From NCBI GenBank assembly GCA_020055645.1, contig CM034548.1:35514201-35578200 (forward strand): a stretch of 64,000 nucleotides of DNA, read 5' to 3'. How positions within the stretch are numbered: the stretch's first letter is position 1; each line of letters starts with the position of its first letter. The notes beneath the pieces are model-generated. The model was not told the DNA's origin. It worked only from the letters and a program-made list of their open reading frames with translations, and did no database searches. Shown here in pieces: positions 1 to 13,200 of this stretch. This stretch comes from Tomocerus qinae (Eukaryota; Arthropoda; Collembola; Entomobryomorpha; Tomoceridae). The translations under genes were made by a program, and so were the position numbers.

Positions 1-3000
1 GACGTAGTTAAGACTCTTCTTGATGCGCAAATTGACGTTTGTGTGGCCGACAGCCAACGAAGAACTGCTGTCGATCGTCTCAATGAAGTCGGACTCAAAA
101 CTCTCGTTGCCAAAGAAATCGCTGAATTGATACGTGGTGAGTGGCCACTACTGATTCCTTTTCCCTGGCTACAGTTGCCATCTTACTCAGGAAATCTATC
201 GTTGAAGGGCTATTTGTCAAACTATAAATTAGTATTTCTTTCCAATCTTTCTTTCTCCGACTGTTACTATTCTCCCATTAATTCTACAAGTTGGACGCTA
301 CCAGAGATTTTTTTCCGTACATTCCATAGCCACTTAGTTTCTGGTAGTGTATACTTACTTTCGTAAGACATCGAAAGGGTGTTGATTTTTACGATATTTT
401 TTACAGGAGCTCTAAAGAAGAGTCACATGCAATCAGGGAAAGCCAACTCACCGCTTTGCTCACCTCATGAAAGTGTTCCTAACAGCAAGGACGGCAAGTT
501 ACCTCTGAGTCAAATGTGAGCCAAACTCAATTACTATCCTTCCATTACAAATTACAACTAGAAACAAATTAAATATCATGCGCTTAAAAGACATTTACCA
601 TTCCTGTTAAAAAAATAGCTGCATTTCAATTTAGCAAGCTTTTTAAAATTTTAGGTTATATATAGCCGATTTCATTTTAGCCACTACCATTTTAGCCAAT
701 GGCTGGTATATATGTCGTAGCCCGTGAGAGGACATGGGCTGTCACCGTGACAGCCTAGGCTATGAGAGTGGCATCTCATAGCCTAGGATTTGAGAGGACA
801 GCATGTCAGGCTCTGAGAGGACGGTCAATTCCTTTATATAATATAACAATAAAATTATCCTAATACCAACAAAGTGAAGTTAATTCACAACAAACATAAC
901 AATATGTTTTACTAGCATCTGTATCTTGAAAAAAATTATTTTGTAAGTCAAAAACAAATTATTATCATTATTATTGCCAATTATTATTTGCTATTAATAA
1001 ATTATATTATAAGAGTGACATTATTTAAGGGTTTGCACTAGCACACAAGATTTCAGTATTCCATGCAAATTATAACAGTCATAACACTCATAACAAGAAC
1101 TTCTTTCTATAGATGCAAAAAAATAATTCTGTGGAAAGTTTTGGAAATATAGCCATACCCTGAAATGGGAATATAGGAAGTTTATATCTTTGAAAATGAA
1201 GGAATGAAAATATGCCCCCATTTACTTCAAAATTAAAATCTAAGTCATTAAAGTTTTAGGACCTCTACAACATTTAGAATGTGTTTTACTACCATTTGTA
1301 TCTTGTAAAAAATTATTTTATACGTCAAAAAAATTATCACCATTATTATTGTAGGCCAATTATTATTTGATATTCATAAATTATATTATTTGAGGGTTTG
1401 CACTAACATACATGATTTCAGGAAGCCATAAAAATTATGACAGTAAAGTCGTAATATTCATAGCAAAAACTGAGGTATAAGATGTAGCTGAGCGAATAAA
1501 TTTTTTCAAGATACAGTTGCTAGTAAAACACCTCCTAAATGTTGTAGAGGTCCTAAAACTTTAATGAATTTTAATTTTGAAGTACCTAAAAGGGGGCACA
1601 TTTTCATTCCTTCACTTTCAAACTTCCTATATTCCCATTTCGGGGCATGGCCATATATCCAAAATTTTGCACAGACAACAGAATTATTTTTTTGAATCTA
1701 TAGAAAGAAGTTCTTGTTATGAGTGTTATGACTGTTATAATTTGCATGGAATACTGAAATCTTGTGTGCTAGTGCAAACCCTTAAATAATGTCACTCTTA
1801 TAATATAATTTATTAATAGCAAATAATAATTGGCAATAATAATGATAATAATTTGTTTTTGACTTACAAAATAATTTTTTTCAAGATACAGATGCTAGTA
1901 AAACATATTGTTATGTTTGTTGTGAATTAACTTCACTTTGTTGGTATTAGGATAATTTTATTGTTATATTATATAAAGGAATTGACCGTCCTCTCAGAGC
2001 CTGACATGCTGTCCTCTCAAATCCTAGGCTATGAGATGCCACTCTCGTAGCCTAGGCTGTCACGGTGACAGCCCATGTCCTCTCACGGGCTACGACATAT
2101 ACACGGTTGAAGGACCATTTCGATAAAATGCCTAATGAATTTTCTAGTTACATATGGCAAGAAGTGGGTCTTGAATTATCTATGGAGTTGATAAGTAATT
2201 TACTATGTATACCTTGCCAATTGCTAAAAATGCATCTGACCGTATTCTCTATTTCTATTGTAGTATTGAACATATTTTTTTGCCTTTTCTTTCGCTTAGA
2301 AGTTTTTGGTAGCAATCAGTAGTACATCTTTCTTTTTCTGGCCAAAGTTTGTGGACAAAGCATGGGCGTAATTATTTTCTTTGGAGAATAATTATGATGT
2401 GGTACAGAGAGTTTTAATTTAAACCAACAGAGATAGGCCTAAGGTACTTTGTACCTTTATGTAGATACGTCTCTGTTAGATTATTTAGTGGCTTTGATTT
2501 CTCTGCTGAATGAGTTAGCAAAGCAAATGCAGAAGAAGGAGAAATACACATTTTATGCATGGAAGGAAAAAGATGAAGTTGAAAAGCAGTGAGATGGGCA
2601 GATAAGGAAACCAAATCACGTTCGATTTGCTGACATGACCTACCAAACTACGGACCGTCCTTTGATCTAGTCTGTCAGTGAAATTGCTTTGAACAACAAT
2701 GCAGCTTTGATACAGAGAGATCCCCCTCAGAAATTATTTCTGAAAGTAGTAAAAGCTGCATTGGCAAAATATTCTATTGCATACATCCGCTACTAAAATT
2801 TAATAATATTTATTTCAAATAATCAATAGAGATTTCTAAAAGAATTAGCTTTTAAATTAAAGCAGTACGTAGTTATCTAGTTGTGTTAAATTTTGGCTAA
2901 ATACAGTAAAGGCAGAAAGTTTAATGTAATGGATCGTCATTTTCTCCATGGTTTAGTTTTATTGTATTTATAGTAATTTTGATTCGTTTATTTACTTAAA

Positions 3001-6000
3001 ACTCGGATTCATTTATGTAGATACGATAATCATTCTCACAGTGATGTTGAGTCTTCTAAAGTGAGAAACTCGTACACTTCTCGTCATTCTCCCAAAGCGA
3101 ATAGTTTCACTCGAGGAAAAACACGGCGATCCATGGACGTTTACTTATCGAAGGGACCTGATTACGAAAAGGTAAGTAATGGGCTTTATTAAATAAAATG
3201 TTAGTAGAAATATTTCGTTTTTGTAGCAATTTTCGTTGCATAAAAAATAACGGGTGTGTAGGCGGGGCACTTTGATGCATGTCGTACGCCAAAATGTAGT
3301 AATAGGTATAATGAAAGGACGAAATGAGTTGGTAAATGTGGTGGATGTTGTGATTGTAGCCTGCACCACCGAAAAAACCTCCACGGAGAAATCTCTCCGC
3401 ATCGCCGACTCATCCGGGTATGCCAGATTTCGGCGGTGACAACTATGACCTGATGATGTTTGCACATATTGGTAGAAACAAAAGTTTGGATGAGAGTGTC
3501 TACGGAAATAGTTGGAGGAAGAGCGTGACATGTTTCGAAACTAGTCAGTCTACAGACTCGATTGACATGGCTCCGTTGGATCATCACAAATCTAGTTCAA
3601 GTGCCAAAAGTGATATAGCTTTTTTAAATGGACTCGTCGTCGAAGAGCTCAAAAATAAGAGTAAGTCTCAACACATCGGACTGGATAGTAAATACGTCTC
3701 CGTTGCTCACATCAAACTACGTGATGCCAAAAGTGAGCTGAATGTCTGTCCGCCTGAACTTAGGATCTCTCCTCAAAATCAGTCGGATGAAGTGCCAGCC
3801 AGAGTTTCCTCAAGTTACTCTCCCAAACCGACTAATCGTTCCAGCTCAGCAGCAAACACGACCATGGATGTCGAGGTTTGTGTTTTCTTTCTTTATCTCT
3901 CAGCTACTCAGCCCATAATCACCGCATTCTCTACCTATTACACTCTGTGAGTTACCAATTGCATCAATTGGCACGCTACTTTCTTTGCTTTCTACTATTG
4001 TCTCTTTCTTATCAATGTGCCAAATGCAACGGAGTATATACTATTTCAGAGCTATACATATATGTCTGTATCCATCCTGCTAAATCATGACACAATTAAT
4101 TGATTACTATATGTCAGGGTTCATGGGTTGCAAAATATTAGCAAATGAAAGCATCCTAAAATTAGATTTTAGCAATGACCAATGCCAATCTCAATGACAA
4201 TGGTCTAAAACAGAGTTATGATATTAAACTAGGGATCAGAGGACGATGACGGCCAACTAATCAAGAAGACGTTACCCAAAGGACCAAAGCCTGTCATAGC
4301 ACCCAAGCCCGTCATTGCTCCTAAACCAAAAAATATGAAACGTCAGGGTCACTCGTGTGACAACGTCGTGGATGATAACAGCAAAAAGATGAACAACTCG
4401 AGCAAACCTAAAACGACTCCTAAATCCACTTCCATGTCCATACTCAGTCCAGTGGACGTGGACAAGGAGTGGGAGAGCATTACCAACTTTATGGACTCTC
4501 TCAGTGTCAGAATGGGTAGGCTATTTATTTTTGCTCTTTCTATGTACTCACTACTCACTCGCTTTTATTTGCAGTAAGTAAGTGAGTAGGTCTCTTATGT
4601 GCTTATTATTAAGTAATGCACACAAATACGTAGCAAGTTGACAAAAGGTTTCCGACTATTTTCTAATGGTATGAAGGAAAATTTTTCTCCAATTTTGATT
4701 GTATGTCTTTTGTAAGCGACTTTTTAAAATAGCAAATACTACCTACGTTCACGTAGGTAGGTATTTAGTACATGGACTTTATTATTATGAAAGGGTGAAG
4801 ATGAGACTTGTAACAAAAGGAAAAGTCAGTCATAATAATGCATTTATTTATGTCTGAAGGGAATTACGAAGCAGTAGTTTGTTTGCATTCTTGTTCACCA
4901 GTCCGATCTAATATTCTTTCTTGAGTGCATCTGGATTTAGACTGTGAGTAATTGATTGCTTGGTTTCCTTGCCTTTGTAGCAGAAACGGAGGCGGGTGAG
5001 GGACTAGGGAAGCGTTCAGAAGAGCTTAGTGCAGTGGGGAAATGGTTGAGTCGCATTGACATGGCCGACTACGAGCAATTACTGTTGACGAACGGTTTTG
5101 ACGAACTGGAATTTATGGTGCGTAAGATATTCCGTTGAGAAAGGTCATCTCATCATCGATAGGAGAAGTCACGTAGATTTGTATTGTTTTTAGGGAGAAG
5201 ATATTGTAGATGAGAATTCTCTGCTGGAGATTGGCATGCTGAATGCCCAACATCGAAAGATCGTCGCCCGAAATGCAAGCAAATTGGAAGTGAGCTGGCC
5301 TCGCGCCATCGGAGTGGACGGCGTCCCCGTCTCTGTACAGAAATGGCTCCAAGAGCTCCATTTGGATCAATACGCTGAGACTTTCCGTAAGAATTTATAT
5401 GTAGATCCGGAGCGTCTTCTCCGTCTGTGGAACGACGAACTCACGACGGTGCTGGAGATCGAGTGTGTGGGGCATCGGAGACGAATTCTCTGTGCCTCGG
5501 CTAAAGCCTCTGGCTCAACTCGACCTCAACTCTCTCCCCAGTTCAAGTCCAAAATGGCAATTGATGAGACTCCATCAGAAGGATCATTGCCCTTCCGGGA
5601 ACCGTATGATTTAGTCTCCGGTGTCTCCTCAGCCTTGAAAACCGCTTGGCGTCATGCTCCCAAAACCCTTATTGATGGCAGCGTCACCTACAAAGCCATT
5701 GTAATCATTTCTACTCACTTTCATTTACGCTTTTTCTGTTTCAAACCTCATGCTCAAATTCCCCGTGTCCATCACTAGCCCTCATTTCCCCTTCCTTGTC
5801 TTATAATATATGATCTCCTTATAGTAACTTTTAATTTGTCTTGTGCAGTATGTCGGATGTAGCCCCGTACAGGAATTCACCACCACAGAAGCGATTCAAG
5901 AAGCGATTCAAGAAATTCGAGCTCAAGAAAAATCACCTGATTGTAAAAGTCGAAAGCTAACCACCCTTTTTAATCTCAATGTCACGTTGATCGTTTCCGC

Positions 6001-7074
6001 AACTGTGGTCAGCTGCTATAATGCGAAAACAAAGGTAAAACATTTTTTTTTGTAATGCATCGTAGATAAGTGATAATATTTCCAAATGTGCATTATTAAA
6101 TGCATTGAATATAAGTTTCTCAATTTTCATTTAAAAGATTTGTGCTGAGTAATTTTCATTTGTTCATTTAAGACGAGTAGCCATTTTAATGTTGACATAA
6201 AGTGTTGGGATGAGAAATAAGAAGGGAGATAAGATAGTCTGTCTTTCAATTGTTTAGAACATTTCTTCGCCTTTGTTTACAGAGTTTGGTGAAAGAGCAT
6301 GACATAGGGAGCATTCAGTGCACTTGTCAAGCTTCTGATGATTTGAGACATTTGGCTCTTGTGACTCGCAACGCGGAGAAGAGTCATTCCTGTCACGTAT
6401 TCTGCCTCGACTCAGTGGTAAGATCATTTGTCTTGTCATTTTGTGAAATAGCATTAGCTGTGGGTAGGATAGAAATGGAGGAGGACAGTGTATGTAGTTT
6501 AGTTGGAGTAGCATACACACAATGTACGGGCATACAGTTGTACTATTCTAGGAGATAGAAGAATGAAATGCAACGTAATGCCTGAGAATTGATCATCGGG
6601 AGTCAAAGTGAACGTGAAGCGAAATAGAATTCTTTGTCCATCTTTCTCCCTTCATTTGAATTCAATCCTTTACTGATCTGATTACAGGAAATCGCCACCG
6701 AAGCGATTTTGACTTTGGGACAGGCATTTGAAGTGGCGTACCAATTGGCAGTTGCAAGTAGACAGCAGAGCAAAGATAAAGGACACATGAGGTCCAAGTC
6801 GGCTAACCAGCTGAGCACGAAAGCCACGCCTGGCGTCTCGAAATCCAAGAGAGACAAGTTCCAGCAGAATGTGATCAGTAACAGCAATCATTGTCGGTCG
6901 CAGTCTGTCAGTGACATCACTCCGCCAGCCCTTGCTGTCCCCAAATCCGCCAGCAACTCTCCGCAGGTCCATCCTCATCATAAGGACTACCGCTTCGCAC
7001 GGGCAGAGTCTTTCAGTTTCAGCTCCCATTCCAGCTTCACAAGAGCACCCATCGTCTCCAAGGAGGAGCTCTGA
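1..7074 (+). CDS. ANKS1: ANKS1-family scaffold protein (ankyrin/SAM/SAM/PTB), 5' part outside window
   Basis: Exons read in one continuous frame at 1-136, 407-515, 3021-3171, 3360-3875, 4233-4515, 4981-5117, 5194-5700, 5849-6034, 6283-6417 and 6688-7074; every junction is GT-AG with matching phase. This gives 848 residues to the stop. Residues 1-45 are the end of the ankyrin repeats (DVVKTLLDAQIDV, then KEIAELI). Then comes a Ser/Pro-rich linker with a PAPPKKPPRR motif typical of ANKS1, SAM1 at about 413-470 (VGKWLSRIDMADYE, LLLTNGFDELEFM, LEIGMLNAQHRK), SAM2 at about 489-552 (VQKWLQELHLDQYAETF) and a PTB domain at about 575-745 ending in ILTLGQAFEVAYQLA, the ANKS1 PTB signature. A Ser-rich tail follows. 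ANKS1A/B proteins are cytoplasmic or postsynaptic scaffolds that bind Eph receptors and other NPxY ligands; that role is inferred from the family. An in-frame doubling of EAIQ lies in the PTB (exon at 5849-6034). One orthologue serves vertebrate ANKS1A and ANKS1B, so A or B cannot be assigned. Confidence 0.93.
711..2099. mobile_element. 1.39-kb foldback (near-palindromic) element in ANKS1 intron 2
   Basis: The left arm (711 to about 1275) reappears as the reverse complement at about 1535-2099. The outer roughly 370 bp look essentially identical by eye, and the arms diverge towards the centre. The ends read TATGTCGTAGCCCG in both arms and are flanked by TA (709-710 and 2100-2101), consistent with TA target duplication. 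The central roughly 260 bp contains a further, diverged direct copy of the stretch at 905-1075 (at about 1282-1432), so the element holds three related modules. Both arms carry short internal palindromes (gctgtcaccgtgacagc, and ctaggctatgag against ctcatagcctag). No transposase frame is present, so it is non-autonomous. It could be a Tc1/mariner-type MITE or a foldback element. Confidence 0.85.
4735..4765. repeat. Short intronic hairpin in ANKS1
   Basis: The arm acctacgt is followed after two bases by acgtaggt, and the pairing continues outwards with one bulge (aatact against ggtatt). It lies in the intron between exons 4233-4515 and 4981-5117. No function is implied. Confidence 0.5.
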
Positions 7075-7264
7075 TTTCACGGTTTTCCTCGTCTTTGACT
7101 TACTTTAATTAAGGAAATCCTTTTAGCTGTAGTTTTCAACTCTCTCCTTTTCTACATTTCCTGTCTTCAGTAATCCACTCTGGCCAATGCACTTACATTT
7201 AGTCAGCCGACCTTAACAAGGAGAACGTCGTAGGTTAATCATAATTAATCATAAGACGCGTCCT

Positions 7265-7270
7265 AATAAA
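7265..7270 (+). terminator. Polyadenylation signal of ANKS1
   Basis: AATAAA lies 191 bases past the ANKS1 stop codon, in the context cctAATAAAgag. It is the first canonical signal downstream of the stop and probably marks the transcript end. Confidence 0.6.
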
Positions 7271-10200
7271 GAGCCCGTTTGGACCTCGTGCTGAATCGCT
7301 TTTTCCGCTCCAATTTGAATAGTTTTTCTCCTGTCGGTTCACTAAAATGTAAAGTGACTATGTGTTTTCATAATGTATTTACTCTTCTTTTTCTAAAGAC
7401 GGTTGAGCTAAAATTCGAAATTGCTCTCTCATGTTTAGACATCAGAGTTTATATTCTATGCTTAATCTAGACCAGTAATTAATAGTTACAGATTGAACAA
7501 CATTTAACCTATAGTTATATTAGCTACTATTACAATACATGCATACACCCATAAAAATGTCTAAACTATGTATGACAAGGTTGAGTAAGTAATGTGACAT
7601 ACTTCTTAGTACATACAATCATTCCAGTTTCAGTTTTTCACACTTTTTTAACGGCTGAATGGATTTCAGAATGTAAATTCATTCCTGGGTAGAGTGTAGA
7701 AATATGAAACAATGACACGTAAACTCCACGTCAAAATATTTCGGCTACGGTGCAATATAAGACTTTTTTCTTATACCTACCTAAAAGGTAAATAAGGCAA
7801 GGCTACTAGGTGTACATACAAATTACTATATAAATAACGACAATTTTAATAATACGTAACATTATACCGTATGTACACATTTCAAATATTTACTCTATAT
7901 TATACCTTACCTAACTGCTACAGCCGCAGAATTATTCTTTAGTAGTAATGTTACATTCCATACAAACTGATCTGCTAGGTTTACCAATTGTTGATTGAGC
8001 CAACAAGATACAACAGTATCATATTGTTACTGCAGTACCCAGTACCTGTAATAGACAAATAGGGTACCTCCGAACAAGATAGGTTGAGACATTCGTGGGC
8101 AACAAAACATAATCTCATCAAGCAAAGACAAAGCTTTTGAAGAATCTTAATCCATTTGTCAATGTTAAACATTCAAAAACTAAATAGGAAGACCCTAACA
8201 CCCATCAGGGGCTAATTTCACCCTTGGTAGGAATTTACCTAGCTATGGGGGATTCCGTACATATTCCATGGCAAAACTGCCATTCTATTTCCACAACGTT
8301 TTGAAATTGTAACTTTGAAAGTCTGCTTTTTGAAATTTGTGACCTACTTTTAGCCAAAATATATCTGTCTGTATCAGTCTTTGACTCCAATCCAATCAAA
8401 TTTCGAAGATATTACATTCCAAATTAATAGTTATCTACTCTGAAACTCTAAAGTAATAATTATCGGCACCACTGCCATGATTGACTAGAAAAAAATATCA
8501 AACGCTTAGACCCATCAAAGAACGGATTAAATGCGGATAGCCAAAAAACTAAATTTTTCACGAACGAAAGTGAGGCTTATTTAATTGCATTTAACAATGA
8601 CTGAATTAATAACTTCTATGACTGTGACTTAATAACATTAAAATTTGATTGAACTTTATCATTTACTTCTACGTACACAAAACTCTAAATTTGACTTATT
8701 TTATTTTGATTGGGTCTTTAAATGTGATTAACTTAAATGTGTTCGATGATAAAACATTCATCCTGGGGCGTATATCGCACCATCTAGGTTTCATATAACT
8801 GCCGTACAAATTCAATGCATTCTGTCACCGTACGCCGTACAAATTATATCCGGTCACCTAAAAATCATTCCAGTACAAATCTGTGCCGTACCCACTAATC
8901 CGATGCCCTTTTATATTTAATATTGAAAATTTTTAAGAATGTTACAGCCAAAATTACTAAAAAATTTATCACGTGATTAATAAAATAATACATTTACACC
9001 AGCATCTACAGTTTTTTCAAAAACTGAATAACCGTTCACCATCTGGTTTAAAAAATCTTCCCAGTCTTATCTAGCAAATAATATATCATTACTATAAATA
9101 ATATTTTGTTTCGATGCGGTGGTACCTTCACTCTGTTTGGGGCAAGGTAAAATATTTGCGATTAAGTATATGATGAAGGTATTTACTTTTCCTGGTGACT
9201 ATTTTTTAACGAATGTGTTTACAAATGGATTGAAAGCTATTGTCTTGCCTGTTGGGAGGTAACCCTTAATGTCATAGTCGTGAACTTAGTGTGGAAAAAT
9301 ACTGATGTTAGTTAATACCATTTACATGCTGTATTAAAATGACAACATGATAGATCAGTGAAGAATTTTCCCCTGTGTCTTATGTATATTGGTACATATA
9401 GAAATAGCAAACCTTATGAAGTACATATTATTATTCTATTTCTTTAGGCCTATTTCAAAATTAACCCAATGACATAAATTAAGATGAGTTCTTCATTACA
9501 GCATTTATTCAGTTGCGTTGAATAGACTTTTTTGTAATTTGTGTCTTGTTTATTGCTTAACAAACTGTGCGGGTACTGCAGTATCAGTAAATACTTCGAT
9601 AAATCCCGAGAGTAGAGTACAGATAAGTGCATGTAATTCAAAACCCTCTATGAAAATGTCTTCTACCAAGTTGTATACGGATAATTGATAAAGGACTTTG
9701 TCGTTTGCTTTGCTGCATATAATTCTTCTCCTCTTACTACATTACAGTTAATACGCTCTGAATCCGCATTCCTTTTATTCAATTACAGATAAATTATTTA
9801 ATTTTTCAAAAATGGCAGCTACGGATTGCTTTTTCTTTGCAATTTTTTAAATTAGTTCCTAAATGACAAAGATGCTTTGTCTTAAGTGACATGGTTTGCC
9901 GTATCCATATTAATACTGTAATTTATATGTAATAGAAAGTGGGATTTTGTTGAAGAATCATGGCATGACGGTGAGACATTGAAGATGGTAGAGATGAGTA
10001 TGTAAAGAATAGTATGTGTACTTTCTGTCCTCTGCAATAGAATATAGGTATATAAATGTAAGGTGAATATAAGATGTACATAAGGCATATGTCAATACAC
10101 AAGATAGGCCTAATTTCCGCTTTATGGTGCTCCTATGTTGTGATTTGGGTCCACATAGCTCATAAGCTCTCGAAGTGGGACAATGCGAGACAAAGTGAGA

Positions 10201-13200
10201 TCAGTAGTAGAGAAAAGAGTAAATAAAAGGGACCGAGCAGAGTCTGTCTGTTCGTAAATACAGTATATCATAGAAATAAGTAATCTACTTGGACATAAGT
10301 ACGTAATAGACAACCAAATATACATACAAACCTTTATAAGGTAAGCAGATGATGATAATTAGTCATGGATATTATAGATGAAATTCCAGGTGGTATATAG
10401 TAAATGCCAGAAGAATGTGTACATACAATTTATAGTGTAATAATAAATAGGTACAAGCTAAATAAGTTTTGTTAAGTAAATCACAACACTTGACGATGTA
10501 TTTACTACGTAGTACCTTGTTTACCTGTCTGGCTATTAAATTAGTACAATCAACAGGCATATTATGATATGCGGGCAGTTGGATGATTAATGATGAGGTA
10601 AATGAAGACGATTGAGAAGGAGACTCAAAATGGTTATAGCTCGTTCGGCACTCTTCCGTTTGACATTATTAAATACTACTGGCCAGGTGTACTTATATTC
10701 TGATGAATGCGTCCTCTCCATCCTCTTCATTTTTTAAGTTTGATGATAGTAGACTTAAACAACTAGCTACTTAAAAGTGCGAATTATCCACCTGCTTTCT
10801 TTAACTATCTGTGCTTCTTATCGTTGTAATCGGTACTTATTACTACTTAAGTAGGCAAGGTACATTCTATTCCTTAACAAGTTCATTAGATGAGATCCTA
10901 ATCTTTTCCCGTTCCCACAGTGCACAACTCCTTCGATTATTTGTTGTGCGTAGTTCATGTACGAGTCCGTTATACAAAGCTAACAATACAATACAATTAA
11001 AATAGTCAACTAAGAAAAAATTAAGTACTAATGGATAGTAGGGAAATCTAAGGTGTATGTACGTATTTATAGTAAGCAATAGTCGAGATCAAGCGGAACT
11101 TTATCCAAAGTGTAATTTACTATTTTAGTCAATTTACTGGAGATGTTATTGTGATTACCATACCATATAGGGCTGGCTGGGAACTGGCCAATTATAAATT
11201 ATCCACGTACTGTGTCAATGCCGGTCAAAGTAAGTCACGCCAAGTAAAGCCACAGTCAAATCAAAAGTCACTACAGAATCAGAGGTAGTAGAGTAGCTAT
11301 ATTATTATCTATAAGTACTACGTTAACTTATAATATCGTTATTCCATAGTTTAGAATTATTATTATTATTATTAGGCTAAGAATAAGAAAGTTAATTCTA
11401 GAGTAAGTTATTGCGTTGTTCGTTATAAACTAAATTAAGATATAGATTTACCAAGTCACTTGATTTATGAAATAAAATTAAGGGAATTGTATTTGATATG
11501 CTTGTACTAAGTACTTACGGAACGCATAAGTTTTTGAGTTGATTTTGATAATATTTAGGAAAAATTGCACTGCAGAATTGACTTTTTAATTACCTATTAA
11601 GACTAATAAAACTCGATAGAGAAACTGTCATTCGTTGTGTATTAAATCAATGTGGGATTTAACGTTTCCAGTTTCTTATTGTTTTCTATGATGATGGATA
11701 CGTTTAGCAGTACAGTACAGTACAATATAAATACGTAGCCATTTGCTGTCCTCTATATACTCTTTGCTCAATGAATCTTGTATCTATTTCTAATTGAATT
11801 GAACTACTTAGAAAAAAGTCCGAAACTTGATACTATAGTCAAGTGTTGAATTCAGCAAAAATGATATTTGGTCTAGTGATTGCGACTGAACTGAATGGAG
11901 GTGGTTGACACGTTCTATATACTAACTAATAATAAAATACAAATGTTATACCAGTTTACACAGTAGATATGGCTTCAGTAACGATGACTTACCTGCAGGA
12001 TAATTTAGATCAGCTATGACGTCTGCAATAATATTATGCATCTCTAATTTACCGTAATTAGCAACAGAATTGTATTTCATTTCATCATGGACAATCAATA
12101 TCACTCAGAATTACTCACTGCAACTATAGGAATACTCCTAAAGTAATAAACTTTTAGACTCAGCTGATGCCTACTAGTGATATCAAAGGTAGAAGTCATC
12201 TAGGCTACCTCCTACATAAAAATGCTACTGACAATGATTAAGTACACAGTCTACCATTAGACACCACAAAGAATAGTTGAACGGGTTTGCGATTAAATGG
12301 ATGTCATACCACCGGTTCACAATTAATAGTCGATACAGATTTGATTTTGCTCACACTAGAAAAGAACTGACGAATGTCTGGAAAAACATTGCTACAGATA
12401 CGTACAAGTGGTAGTACACATTGAAGTGAAAAAGGATATTTCAAGGCTCATTAACAAATTCGTGTACTTGATTAGTTTTTACCTGTTGATAATTATTACT
12501 AAGATCAGACACTCGTGTCGATAATACAATTCTCACAGTTCAAGAAAAAATACCCTAAATACGTAGGTAGTACTGTACGGTATTATTATACATGGTACAC
12601 CTGACTGGACACAAAACTCATTGTACTCATGCTCACAAAATAAGTAAGTCAAATTATTATCTGTTTTGATAAAAGTTGCGCTGAATTCAACAATTTTATG
12701 CTCACTTTCCTAAATGCTTTTCACTCTTTTGAAACTCAATTTTCATGTCATTATCTTTTAGACCGAGTTTGGACTTTGATTAAATTAAACGCTAATTAAA
12801 CTTTAATTTGTAGTAGGTAGCTATCTGTAAGTATGTGGATTTATTCGATGGTGGCAGTAAACTAAATCCTAATTGCATTAGCAGTGAGTGACCTAGTATA
12901 ATGGACGTGTTGAGTGATATATACTGTAAGTACAGCTCAAATTGTACGTGATTAAAATTTTATTTTGCATCATATGAAGGAAAACAGATAAATGAGTTTC
13001 CTAAAGTTGAATTAAATTAGACTGCATCGATGAAAGTGCACAAGACCAGGATGGGTTTTCATTTCCTCCCTACTACATGACTACATAGTATGTAGTAAGT
13101 ATTTCTACAGATATAGTAGAAGAGGAAGGACGAGGTACATTTTATCAGTCTGTTCTATCTACGTACCTATACATAATGTTATCTAGCAGTAAAATGTTGG

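Noticed and set aside
1021..1789. Similar 66- and 70-residue frames on opposite strands
   Set aside because: They are the same sequence in the two arms of the foldback element, with A+T-rich composition and no motif.
3145..3587. Two overlapping minus-strand frames of 128 residues
   Set aside because: They lie opposite the ANKS1 exon at 3360-3875 and show no family resemblance; shadows of the real frame.
8180..9000. Slightly more complex stretch with repeated gccgtacaaat
   Set aside because: Could be an old transposon fragment, but no inverted ends, target duplication or coding remnant was visible.
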